Source of the DNA: Salinispirillum sp049115955 | GTDB lineage: Bacteria; Pseudomonadota; Gammaproteobacteria; Pseudomonadales; Natronospirillaceae | Assembly (NCBI GenBank): GCA_049115955.1 | Contig: JAGDZJ010000014.1 | Location: forward strand, 1-64,000 | DNA: 64,000 nt | Direction: 5' to 3' | Shown here: positions 50,520 through 58,119 of the stretch, in pieces | How the letters are laid out: every line of letters begins with the position of its first letter | Numbering within the stretch: the first letter of the stretch is position 1 | The notes under the pieces: generated by a model | Told to the model about the DNA's origin: nothing | Databases searched by the model: none | The model's input: only the letters and a program-made list of their open reading frames with translations | Program-made: the position numbers and the translations under genes

Positions 50520-51180
50520 TCCGCTAAGGCGCTGGTATGGCATAGGACGCAAGCGCCGCCTTCTTCGTTTTGTTGCTCTGATATTTGTGGGTGCTAGCGC
50601 CCTGATATCAGGCTCACTGTGGTTCGCTGACCAATGGTTCGGTTGGCAAGCCAAAGGACAGGTATACACCGACAAAAACCACCTGTCTCCCAGCCGCTTC
50701 GGCCTGTTACTGGGCACCGCGAAATATCACCCCAGCGGAACCTTGAACCCATTCTATCGAGCGCGCATTGCCGCCGCCGCCGAGCTCTACCATGATGGTC
50801 TGCTGGAGGTTATTTTGGCTTCGGGCAACCACAACCCGCCGTTTTACAGTGAACCTCGTATGATGCAGGAAGATCTGATGCAACTCGGCGTGCCTGAAAC
50901 GGCTATTCTGCAAGACGGCGGGGGTACCCGCACGCTGAACTCGGTCATTCGCTTAAAAACAGAATATCAGCAAGACCACGTTATCATCATCAGTCAACAG
51001 TTCCACATTGAAAGAGCGCTCTATCAAGCGCGGGCCGTGGGTATTGACGCGCAAGGCTTTGTTGCGCTGGATGCACCACGCAATTGGCATTGGCGGGTAC
51101 GCGCCCGAGAAGTGTTCGCTCGGGCGTATGCTCTGGTCGAAATACATCTTTTACGGCGAGCCGACCTACCGAGCGCCTAG
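50509..51180 (+). CDS. SanA/YdcF-family (DUF218) membrane protein
   Basis: A basic N-terminus and membrane helix (LLRFVALIFVGASALISGSLWF) precede a DUF218 domain with LLLGTAKYHPSGTLNPFYRARIAAAAELYHDGLLEVILASGNH, then EPRMMQEDLMQLGVPETAILQDGGGTRTLNSVIRLK and IIISQQFHIERALYQARAVGIDAQGFV, typical of SanA. In E. coli, SanA affects envelope barrier function and vancomycin resistance; the biochemical role is unclear. At 223 residues it is close to SanA (239). It ends a three-gene coupled run. Confidence 0.87.
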   Translation: MMSNPLRRWYGIGRKRRLLRFVALIFVGASALISGSLWFADQWFGWQAKGQVYTDKNHLSPSRFGLLLGTAKYHPSGTLNPFYRARIAAAAELYHDGLLEVILASGNHNPPFYSEPRMMQEDLMQLGVPETAILQDGGGTRTLNSVIRLKTEYQQDHVIIISQQFHIERALYQARAVGIDAQGFVALDAPRNWHWRVRAREVFARAYALVEIHLLRRADLPSA

Positions 51181-51188
51181 TGCTAGGA

Positions 51189-51824
51189 TTAACGATTACG
51201 CAGGCGTGATAAAAACAACAACAAGTCGGGCGAGATCGCGGGCAGCAGTGCTGGGTCAGCGTATTCGACCATGGCCAAGTGTCCGGCCAGCGATATATCG
51301 GCAATGGTCAAACGCTTACCCACCACATAGTCCGCCTGCGACAGGGTTTCTAGGGTCGGAGCCAACAACACCTTCGCCTTATCAATCAGTTCTTTGCGTG
51401 ACCGCTCCCATTCGGTGACACACCCGGTACCGAATTTCCGCTCCTTGATGAAGATGAACAGTTGCCGGTCAGTCGGCCGAACCATCTGCGCTGCGATGCC
51501 GGGCGAGGCAATACGAAACAGCACATCTTCTAACAGACTGTCGGTCCAATCCAAATAGGCCCAAGTTGCCGCTTCCATACCTTCAGGTACCAAGTCGTTC
51601 TTGGTCAGCGTCAACAAGTACTGAAAAATATCCCGCGATTCGACGACCACATTGCCATCATGCACCAGCGCCGGCACGGTGACGCGCCCGCCAGTGACTT
51701 CGATTAATTCATCTCGATCGCTGAACGGTACGTCTTTCGTTTCGTATGGCAATTGCAGGTGATCCAGCAGGAATTGCACTTTGAGTGCGTAGCAACTGTA
51801 GGGGAAACGATAAAGTGTGATCAT
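51189..51824 (-). CDS. Glutathione S-transferase family protein
   Basis: A thioredoxin-fold N-domain (ITLYRFPYSCYALKVQFLLDHLQLPYE...GGRVTVPALVHDGNVVVESRDIFQYLL, with the cis-Pro VPALV and the ES glutathione motif) is followed by an all-helical C-domain with LTIADISLAGHLAMVEY. The ATG at 51824 has AAGGAG upstream; a further in-frame start at 51920 does not fit. The 211-residue product has PYSC near the start, so either Ser or Cys could activate glutathione. Substrate unknown. Confidence 0.88.
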   Translation of the reverse strand: MITLYRFPYSCYALKVQFLLDHLQLPYETKDVPFSDRDELIEVTGGRVTVPALVHDGNVVVESRDIFQYLLTLTKNDLVPEGMEAATWAYLDWTDSLLEDVLFRIASPGIAAQMVRPTDRQLFIFIKERKFGTGCVTEWERSRKELIDKAKVLLAPTLETLSQADYVVGKRLTIADISLAGHLAMVEYADPALLPAISPDLLLFLSRLRNR

Positions 51825-51981
51825 GATGACTCCTTGGTTTAAAACTGACAGACCGTCTGCTTTCGAGGATACCCACTCATTCAATTGTAGATCATTTATG
51901 CGCCTTGGCGAGCCTCTCAATGCAGGCGCTGACTTAGTGGTATACTCCTCTCATTCATCATCCGATCATTAGGAGCCTTCA

Positions 51982-52227
51982 GTGGACGATAAAACACGTA
52001 CTGAAATAGAAGCAGCGACCTTTCGTCGATTACTCGAACACCTCGACAGTCGCAAAGACGTACAGAACATCGATTTGATGAATCTAGCGGGCTTTTGCCG
52101 CAATTGTCTTGGCAAGTGGTACGCCACTGCGGCCGAAGAGCGGGGTTTATCAATAGACAAAGAAGCCGCACGAGAAAGAATATACGGTATGCCGTACGAA
52201 GAATGGAAAGACAAATACCAGAAGTGA
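51982..52227 (+). CDS. DUF1244 protein (81 residues)
   Basis: This small protein matches DUF1244: ATFRRLLEHLDSRKDVQNIDLMNLAGFCRNCLGKWYATAAEERG and a C-terminal GMPYEEWKDKYQK. The C-x-x-C in FCRNC may bind a metal. The start is a GTG with AGGAG 7 bp upstream. The family is widespread in proteobacteria and uncharacterised. It is divergent from the GST gene. Confidence 0.9.
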   Translation: MDDKTRTEIEAATFRRLLEHLDSRKDVQNIDLMNLAGFCRNCLGKWYATAAEERGLSIDKEAARERIYGMPYEEWKDKYQK

Positions 52228-52286
52228 GTTGGCGCAAGTGGTAAGGTGCGCCTCCCTGCGCACCGATTTAACACCTTAACAGGCGA

Positions 52287-54017
52287 TTAAGATGGGCACT
52301 GACCTGCGACATAGTGCCCTGCCGACACCTCGCTGACCCAAGTATAAACACCCGACAGACCGCCCAAAGACTCATTACCGCCCGTAGTGTAGTAACCCAT
52401 CATGTAATAGGCACGACCCGCACTGTTGTGACTCAAGTTAGTGTTGTAGTGCTGTGTACAGGTAAAACCTGGATCCGGCTCTGGGTTCGGCTCCGGATCC
52501 GGATCACCACCGACTTGGCATGCTTCGGGCTGCTGTGTATACCACTGCCCTGGCTCGCCTTCGGTCAACGTGACACTCGACCAACTGTCCCACGCAAACC
52601 CGATGTCGATCTGATCTCCGCTGGACAAAGCGCGGAGGTTGTAATTTCCACCGGCTGAAGCACGGCCACTGTTGATGTGCGCCTGCGGCGAGGTTGACTC
52701 GATTACGCAGGTCTCAAGTGGCTTGTTTGGGTCAACCACAATCACCTGTCGCACCGCCGAACCCGCCGCACCTTCAGAGTTGGTGGCAACGTAAGTGCAG
52801 TAATAGGTGCCATCAGCGTTCACATTCACATCGCAGGTTGCATTGACTGGCACGGAACCCTCAATAGGATCAACTGCGGTGGCGCCCGGATCATAGAACG
52901 GCTCATTAATTTGCAGCACCAGCGGGTTGTCGCCCAGCAAGGTAACCACGGGCTTATCAATAGCGCCGCTCGAATCACGGGCATGGCGATTGAAGAAGTC
53001 CCAGATTAAATCGGGATACACCGGCCCTTGGCGCACGGCCCACTTACCTTCCTTACCGTCTTCGCCGCCGATCCAGTAATGTCCGTGATCAGTATCCAAC
53101 GGGTTCGATGTGGCCAGAGGCCCCGTATAGAATACCGTTTCTACGACAGAACGACTGCTCATGGTGCCGTCTTGCGTGAACCGCTCGTGCACGCAGGAAT
53201 GGCTTTGCTGGTAGGTATAGGCACAAGCAGAGCTGTCAGCACGCGCTGTGGTCAGCGTGTTGTGGTTGGCGTCGCCAAACACCGCCAGCCAGGAGTCGCG
53301 GATATTCCGTCCGGCTTGCGGAATGACGGTACAGTCACGTTCGTTTTGCAGCACCATCATTGGAATCGCGTAGTCGTCGTTCAGCTCACGCTCCATGTCA
53401 TCAGCGACACGTGAAATAGCGTGGAAGGTCGCACTGCCCGGACATTGGCCGCTCAACGAGACCGATGCCGCCGCTTCACCATAAGGCAAACCAGCCGCAG
53501 AGGCTGCGGCAGCCCAGTATTCATTGTGCGCCACGGCGGCTACGACGGTCATGGCACCACCAGACGACAAGCCCGTAATGAATCGACGATTCGCGTCAAC
53601 GCTGAAGTTGGCTTCTACTTCTTTGGCGATCTGCACCAAGTCTTCCACTTCGCCGCCACCTTCATGGCGATGTTCGTTGAACCAGAACCCCCAACAGTTC
53701 TCATTGCGCAAGCCATTGTAGGAGGTAATGAACGGAGTCACGAGTATGAAGCCGTGGCGATCGGCTGCCTCCTTCATACCCCAGTCGTTGAGGACGTCAC
53801 GCTCGGTCAATTTACAGCCGTGCAAAGCCATAACCATCGGACTGACACTCGTCAATCCGTTGGGTACATACACGGTGTAATTGCGATTGCTTGATTGCGG
53901 ATAACTCTTCTGTGTGAATTGGTAAGAGTATTCTGTGCCAGCCACTACGGTACTGGACAGCGACGCCATCAGGAGCGCCATCATCAGGGCGAGCGCCCAG
54001 CGTACAGGTTGCATCAT
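52287..54017 (-). CDS. Secreted multidomain PHB-depolymerase-family esterase
   Basis: A signal peptide (about residues 1-27) precedes a catalytic domain of the extracellular PHB depolymerase/feruloyl esterase type: VMALHGCKLTERDV (oxyanion), the lipase box GLSSGGAM near residue 150, and a late His in DTDHGHYWIGG. After residue 355 come a bacterial Ig-like domain (PVVTLLGDNPLVLQINEPFYDPGATAVD), a short repeated module containing HINSGRASAGGNYNLRA, an acidic Pro-rich linker (PDPEPNPEPDP) and a second related module with SAGRAYYMMGYY. The modules probably bind a polymer. Substrate could be PHB or another polyester. Confidence 0.85.
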   Translation of the reverse strand: MMQPVRWALALMMALLMASLSSTVVAGTEYSYQFTQKSYPQSSNRNYTVYVPNGLTSVSPMVMALHGCKLTERDVLNDWGMKEAADRHGFILVTPFITSYNGLRNENCWGFWFNEHRHEGGGEVEDLVQIAKEVEANFSVDANRRFITGLSSGGAMTVVAAVAHNEYWAAAASAAGLPYGEAAASVSLSGQCPGSATFHAISRVADDMERELNDDYAIPMMVLQNERDCTVIPQAGRNIRDSWLAVFGDANHNTLTTARADSSACAYTYQQSHSCVHERFTQDGTMSSRSVVETVFYTGPLATSNPLDTDHGHYWIGGEDGKEGKWAVRQGPVYPDLIWDFFNRHARDSSGAIDKPVVTLLGDNPLVLQINEPFYDPGATAVDPIEGSVPVNATCDVNVNADGTYYCTYVATNSEGAAGSAVRQVIVVDPNKPLETCVIESTSPQAHINSGRASAGGNYNLRALSSGDQIDIGFAWDSWSSVTLTEGEPGQWYTQQPEACQVGGDPDPEPNPEPDPGFTCTQHYNTNLSHNSAGRAYYMMGYYTTGGNESLGGLSGVYTWVSEVSAGHYVAGQCPS

Positions 54018-54063
54018 GGTCTTTTCCTCGTTTTTATTTTTGTTTTACTGCCATACATGAAAC

Positions 54064-54079
54064 ATGAATCGTCATTCAT
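54064..54079. promoter_or_regulatory. Inverted repeat upstream of the esterase gene
   Basis: ATGAAT-CGTC-ATTCAT is a perfect 6-bp inverted repeat about 50 bp upstream of the esterase start, in the AT-rich intergenic region. It is a plausible operator; the binding protein is unknown. Confidence 0.35.
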
Positions 54080-54205
54080 ATTTAGAGCCATAATACACAG
54101 AATGAACAAATAATAAACAGACAAGGGGGTTGAATTTTGAGCTGACTGAACGCCAGATAGGTCGCTCTTGCGATGGGAGAGACGCTTAAAAGTCCGAAGA
54201 CACCG

Positions 54206-55381
54206 TCAAACTAATGATTTGATAGCGCGACCCAAACCATCCACTGTCAGCGGGTACATGCGATCTTCGACCAGTTCCTGCACCATGCTGATGCTGTGTG
54301 TAAACGGCCAATGCTCTTCCGGCACGGGGTTAAGCCAGACCAGATTTTTGAAATGACTGCTTAGGCGGCGAAACCAAACGTTACCCGGCTCCTCATTCAT
54401 AAAGTCGATGCTGCCGTAAGGCGCGGCGATTTCATAGGGCGACATGGACGCATCACCGACGACGATCACTTTGTAATCTTTGCCATAGGTATGCAGCAGG
54501 TCAAACAGACTCATTTGTTGATGCCGCCGCAACAGGTTGTCGGTCCATAGAGCATCGTAGGTAAAGTTGTGAAAATAGAACGACTTCAAATGTTTGAATT
54601 CACTGCGACAGGCCGAAAACAATTCCTCGCATACCTTAACGTGGTCATCCATCGAACCACCGACATCCAGCAACAGTAAGACTTTTACGGCATTGTGGCG
54701 TTCCGGTTGCATACGTATGTCGAGCATACCGCCGTTGTGGGCGGTAGAACGAATGGTGTCGTCCATATCCAGCTCTTCAGCACTGCCCGTGCGCGCGAAC
54801 TGGCGCAGCTTACGCAGTGCCATTTTCAGGTTGCGCGTGCCCAACTCAATGTGGTCGTCGAGATTCTTGTACTGCCGCTGCTCCCACACCTTTGCCGCCC
54901 GGCGATGGCGACTCTCGCCCCCCACCCGCACGCCATTTGGGTTATAGCCTGCATGGCCAAAAGGACTGGTACCGCCGGTGCCGATCCACTTATTGCCCCC
55001 GCGATGCATGCCTTCTTGCTCATTCAAGCGCTCCTGTAGGGTTTTCAACAATTCGTCCAGCCCACCCAGCGCTTCAATGGCTGCTTTTTCTTCTTCACTC
55101 AGGTGTTTATAAAATTCTGCATCCAGCCACTCAGGTGGAATGGCCTTGCCCGCAAAAGGGTCAGGCAGCGCTTCCAAACCCTCGTAAAACGCTGCAAAGG
55201 CCTTGTCGAAACGGTCAAAATGGCTTTCGTCCTTCACCATAATCATGCGCGACAAACGGTAAAAGTCGTCCATATCGGCGAACGCCAGGCCAGCTTGCAA
55301 CCCTTGCAGCAACACCAGCAGCTCTTTTACCGTAACGGGCAAACCATAATGACGACAGGTCAGAAAAAAACGAATCAGCAT
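54206..55381 (-). CDS. VWA-domain protein (CoxE-like)
   Basis: The C-terminal half (about 205-391) is a von Willebrand A domain with LLLDVGGSMDDHVK near residue 240. The MIDAS pattern is D-x-G-x-S rather than D-x-S-x-S, so the first Ser is replaced by Gly, as seen in some family members. The N-terminal half is a helical CoxE-like region. CoxE/VWA proteins pair with MoxR AAA ATPases as metal-insertion or protein-activation chaperones; the moxR gene lies 15 bp upstream. Confidence 0.88.
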   Translation of the reverse strand: MLIRFFLTCRHYGLPVTVKELLVLLQGLQAGLAFADMDDFYRLSRMIMVKDESHFDRFDKAFAAFYEGLEALPDPFAGKAIPPEWLDAEFYKHLSEEEKAAIEALGGLDELLKTLQERLNEQEGMHRGGNKWIGTGGTSPFGHAGYNPNGVRVGGESRHRRAAKVWEQRQYKNLDDHIELGTRNLKMALRKLRQFARTGSAEELDMDDTIRSTAHNGGMLDIRMQPERHNAVKVLLLLDVGGSMDDHVKVCEELFSACRSEFKHLKSFYFHNFTYDALWTDNLLRRHQQMSLFDLLHTYGKDYKVIVVGDASMSPYEIAAPYGSIDFMNEEPGNVWFRRLSSHFKNLVWLNPVPEEHWPFTHSISMVQELVEDRMYPLTVDGLGRAIKSLV

Positions 55382-55396
55382 AGCAGTAACACCGAC

Positions 55397-56248
55397 TCAG
55401 CTTCGGGCTTTCTGGCGGCTTAAGAAGGCCAGTCTTTCCAGCAACTGCACGTCCTGCTCATTCTTCAACAAGGCACCGTACAGCGGAGGCAGGGCCTGTT
55501 TGATGTCGCCGTCCTTGATGGCTTCCGCCGCCAGGTTGTCCGACACCAGCAGTTTCAGCCAATCAATCAACTCCGATGTAGATGGGCGTTTTTTCAGGCC
55601 CGGCAATTCGCGCACCTGAAAGAACACATTCAGCGCATCACGCACCAATTGATTCTTAATGCTCGGCAAATGCACGTCGATGATGGCTTGCAATGTGTCA
55701 CGATCCGGAAAATCAATGTAATGGAAGAAACAGCGGCGCAAAAACGCATCCGGCAGTTCCTTTTCATTATTCGAGGTAATGATGACCACCGGACGCTGCA
55801 CCGCACGTACGGTTTCTCCCGTTTCATAGACGTGAAACTCCATGCGGTCCAGCTCGACCAGCAAATCGTTCGGAAACTCAATGTCGGCTTTGTCCACTTC
55901 GTCGATCAGCAACACAGCGCGCTGATCGGACGCGAAGGCGTCCCACAGCTTACCGCGGCGAATGTAGTTTTTAATGTCGTGTACGCGGTCATCACCAAGC
56001 TGGCTGTCGCGCAGGCGTGACACCGCATCGTATTCGTACAAACCCTGATGCGCTTTGGTGGTGGATTTCACGTGCCACTGAATGAGCGGCATGCCAAGTG
56101 CTGCGGCAATTTCTTCTGCCAGCATGGTTTTGCCCGTACCGGGCTCACCCTTGATCAGGAGCGGACGCTCCAACGTCATCGCGGCGTTAACGGCCAATTG
56201 CAGGGCCTCAGTAGCGATGTATTTGTCGGAACCGGTGAAGCTGAGCAT
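55397..56248 (-). CDS. MoxR-family AAA+ ATPase
   Basis: This 283-residue AAA+ ATPase has Walker A GEPGTGKT (near 35-42), Walker B AVLLIDEVDKADIEFPN, sensor 1 VIITSNNEKELPDAFLRRCFFHYIDFPD with the arginine finger, and the lid domain. It matches MoxR proteins of the APE2220/CoxD type. With the downstream VWA partner it probably remodels or activates an enzyme or membrane complex. The client cannot be inferred from neighbours: a KAS III gene lies upstream, separated by 30 bp. Confidence 0.92.
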   Translation of the reverse strand: MLSFTGSDKYIATEALQLAVNAAMTLERPLLIKGEPGTGKTMLAEEIAAALGMPLIQWHVKSTTKAHQGLYEYDAVSRLRDSQLGDDRVHDIKNYIRRGKLWDAFASDQRAVLLIDEVDKADIEFPNDLLVELDRMEFHVYETGETVRAVQRPVVIITSNNEKELPDAFLRRCFFHYIDFPDRDTLQAIIDVHLPSIKNQLVRDALNVFFQVRELPGLKKRPSTSELIDWLKLLVSDNLAAEAIKDGDIKQALPPLYGALLKNEQDVQLLERLAFLSRQKARS

Positions 56249-56278
56249 GAATCGATTTCCTCTTAAAAACGAACAAGA

Positions 56279-57418
56279 TCAACGTTTGCGAATCACTAAA
56301 CTGCCGATGGAATACCCCGCCCCGAAAGAACAGATCACCCCCACATCGCCAGACTTCAAATCTTCTTGATGCAAATTGAACGCAATAATAGAGCCCGCTG
56401 ATGCGGTGTTGGCATAACGGTCCAACACAATCGGCGCTTCATCGGGGTTGGCGTCACGGCCCAACAGTTTACGAGCTATTAACAAGTTCATATTGATGTT
56501 GGCCTGGTGCAACCACCAACGCCGCACATCGGTTGCACCTAGGCCATGCAGCGCTAGGTGGCTGCTAATATGGTCTGCCGCCATAGGGCATACTTCCTTA
56601 AACACCGTACGACCTTCTTGGTGAAACAGTTTATCCGGGCCGAATGGGTCTGCATCGTTGGCGCGCGACAAATAGCCAAAATTGGAACGAATGGTGTTGG
56701 AGAACAAGGTTTTGGCCTGAGTACCCAGTACGTCGTAGACATGCGGTGCGTTAGCGGTGTCACCGCGCTCTAACACGGCCGCCGTGGCGACATCGCCGAA
56801 GATGAAGTGGCTGTCACGGTCGCGGTAGTTGACCTGCGGCGACGTCAGCTCTGGGTTGATGACCAATACAGCGCGTGCCGTACCGGCTTTGATCATGTCG
56901 TAGGCACGGTGCTGCGCAAACGTCGCGGCAGAACAGGCCACCAGCATATCAAAGCCGAAACCATCAATACCGAGGGCATTCTGTACTTCGATCGCAATAG
57001 CCGGGTAGGCCCGTTGCGTATAAGCGCAACTGACAATAACCGCGTCGATATCGCTGGGCGACTTGTTCGCGGCGGCCAAGGCTTTCTTCGCAGCAGCTAG
57101 GGCGATTTCTGCCTGATGGCTCAGTTCAGAATCGGCGCGCTCGGGGATGTTCGGTCGCATGCGGTCAATATCAAGAATTCCGTCTTTGATGTACACATGG
57201 CGTTGTTTAATGCCGCTGGCTTTTTCTATAAAGCCCGCATCAGACCGTGCAGCGGGCTGTATTTGCCCTGACTCAATTTCCCTCGCGTGTTCGGCGTTAA
57301 AGCGGTCAGCATAGGCGTTCAATACCTGCACCAGCTCTTCATTGGTGAGTACGTTCTCTGGGGTCCACAGACCGGTGCCGCTGATGACAACATCAGCACT
57401 GGGTTGAGGCAGGCGCAT
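56279..57418 (-). CDS. Beta-ketoacyl-ACP synthase III family enzyme
   Basis: Thiolase-fold condensing enzyme with catalytic triad residues: Cys in LVACSAATFAQHRAYD (near 162), His in WWLHQANINMNLLIARKLLG (near 303) and Asn in YANTASAGSI (near 336). At 379 residues it is longer than standard FabH (about 320), with an insertion in the first 90 residues (NAYADRFNAEHAREIESGQIQPAARSDAGFIEKASGIK). This resembles the P. aeruginosa PA3286 group, which condenses medium-chain acyl-CoA with malonyl-ACP. It may channel beta-oxidation products into fatty-acid synthesis; that is by homology. Confidence 0.9.
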   Translation of the reverse strand: MRLPQPSADVVISGTGLWTPENVLTNEELVQVLNAYADRFNAEHAREIESGQIQPAARSDAGFIEKASGIKQRHVYIKDGILDIDRMRPNIPERADSELSHQAEIALAAAKKALAAANKSPSDIDAVIVSCAYTQRAYPAIAIEVQNALGIDGFGFDMLVACSAATFAQHRAYDMIKAGTARAVLVINPELTSPQVNYRDRDSHFIFGDVATAAVLERGDTANAPHVYDVLGTQAKTLFSNTIRSNFGYLSRANDADPFGPDKLFHQEGRTVFKEVCPMAADHISSHLALHGLGATDVRRWWLHQANINMNLLIARKLLGRDANPDEAPIVLDRYANTASAGSIIAFNLHQEDLKSGDVGVICSFGAGYSIGSLVIRKR

Positions 57419-57730
57419 GAGCAGAATCCTTATACATCAGATGTAAAAGAATGAGTGTAGCAGGCCTGACAGTGGGAGGTGAAACGAGACGACACATTAG
57501 TGACACTGAACACGGGAATCAGCCAAATGGGAGCATCTAAAAACCTCCTTTTCTCAAGCTGGCGTTGTTAAAAATGCCCTCGAATGCTCATTTACATACA
57601 GTAAACTGCGCTTTCTCGGGCATTTTTGCCTAGCCAGCTTTTCGCCTCTGAAGTTTTTAGATGCTCCCAAGCGATTAAAGAACCGCTTGGCTGAAGGGAA
57701 AGCTGAGCGTTTCCCTACGGTGCCATGATG
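57419..57730. other. 312-bp intergenic region dominated by a large inverted repeat
   Basis: No gene is supported. It contains the 142-bp hairpin element listed separately, plus two further hairpins: CCAAGCG/CGCTTGG (57667-57673 and 57684-57690) and GGGAAA/TTTCCC (57696-57701 and 57710-57715). These lie immediately downstream of the small membrane protein gene on the minus strand and may serve as its terminator. An outer pair TCAGCCAA/TTGGCTGA (57519-57526 and 57687-57694) brackets the repeat. Confidence 0.6.
57528..57669. repeat. 142-bp imperfect palindromic element with nested stems
   Basis: The outer 17-bp arms are perfect: TGGGAGCATCTAAAAAC (57528-57544) and its complement (57653-57669). 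Inside lie AAGCTGGC/GCCAGCTT (57556-57563, 57633-57640), AAAAATGCCC/GGGCATTTTT (57570-57579, 57618-57627) and TTTAC/GTAAA (57591-57595, 57601-57605). It has no coding capacity. A shorter relative is at 14950. It looks like a dispersed REP- or MITE-type hairpin element. Confidence 0.8.
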
Positions 57731-58093
57731 TCAGAAGCTGCTGAAATTCAGCGAATAACCAATACCGGCCATCACCATACTCAGCACCACGACAAGCCCG
57801 ATCACGATCACCAAGGAGAGAATGGCGACCAGAAATCCTTTAAGCCACGTCGTGCCCAGCGTAAATGCATAGATTGCAGAGCCCATAATAACTGCGATGG
57901 CCAAAGCGATGCCCTGCTGCGGCACAAAGCGCTCCAACAAGAACGACAGTACCATCAACAGCATTACAGCCGCTAATGCCGACCAAAAGCCGGTATTGCG
58001 CGCCCGCACAATGCGGGCGGCAAACATCACGGGAATCACTGTTAATACCACCAGCAACGCTAACACCAAAACCAGTTGCATAACTTCAGACAT
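57731..58093 (-). CDS. Small membrane protein (120 residues)
   Basis: Three to four membrane helices fill most of the protein (EVMQLVLVLALLVVLTVIPVMFAARIV, FWSALAAVMLLMVLSFLL, IALAIAVIMGSAIYAF, GFLVAILSLVIVIGLVVVLSMVM). No family is recognised. I place the start at the ATG at 58093 rather than the in-frame TTG at 58102. It lies 26 bp downstream of another uncharacterised membrane protein gene on the same strand, so they may be cotranscribed. Confidence 0.65.
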   Translation of the reverse strand: MSEVMQLVLVLALLVVLTVIPVMFAARIVRARNTGFWSALAAVMLLMVLSFLLERFVPQQGIALAIAVIMGSAIYAFTLGTTWLKGFLVAILSLVIVIGLVVVLSMVMAGIGYSLNFSSF

Positions 58094-58119
58094 ACTCGGC
58101 AATCCTTATCATTTGTCGA

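Noticed and set aside
57725..57976. Plus-strand frame opposite the small membrane protein
   Set aside because: It is antisense to a hydrophobic minus-strand gene and encodes low-complexity His/Gln-rich sequence.
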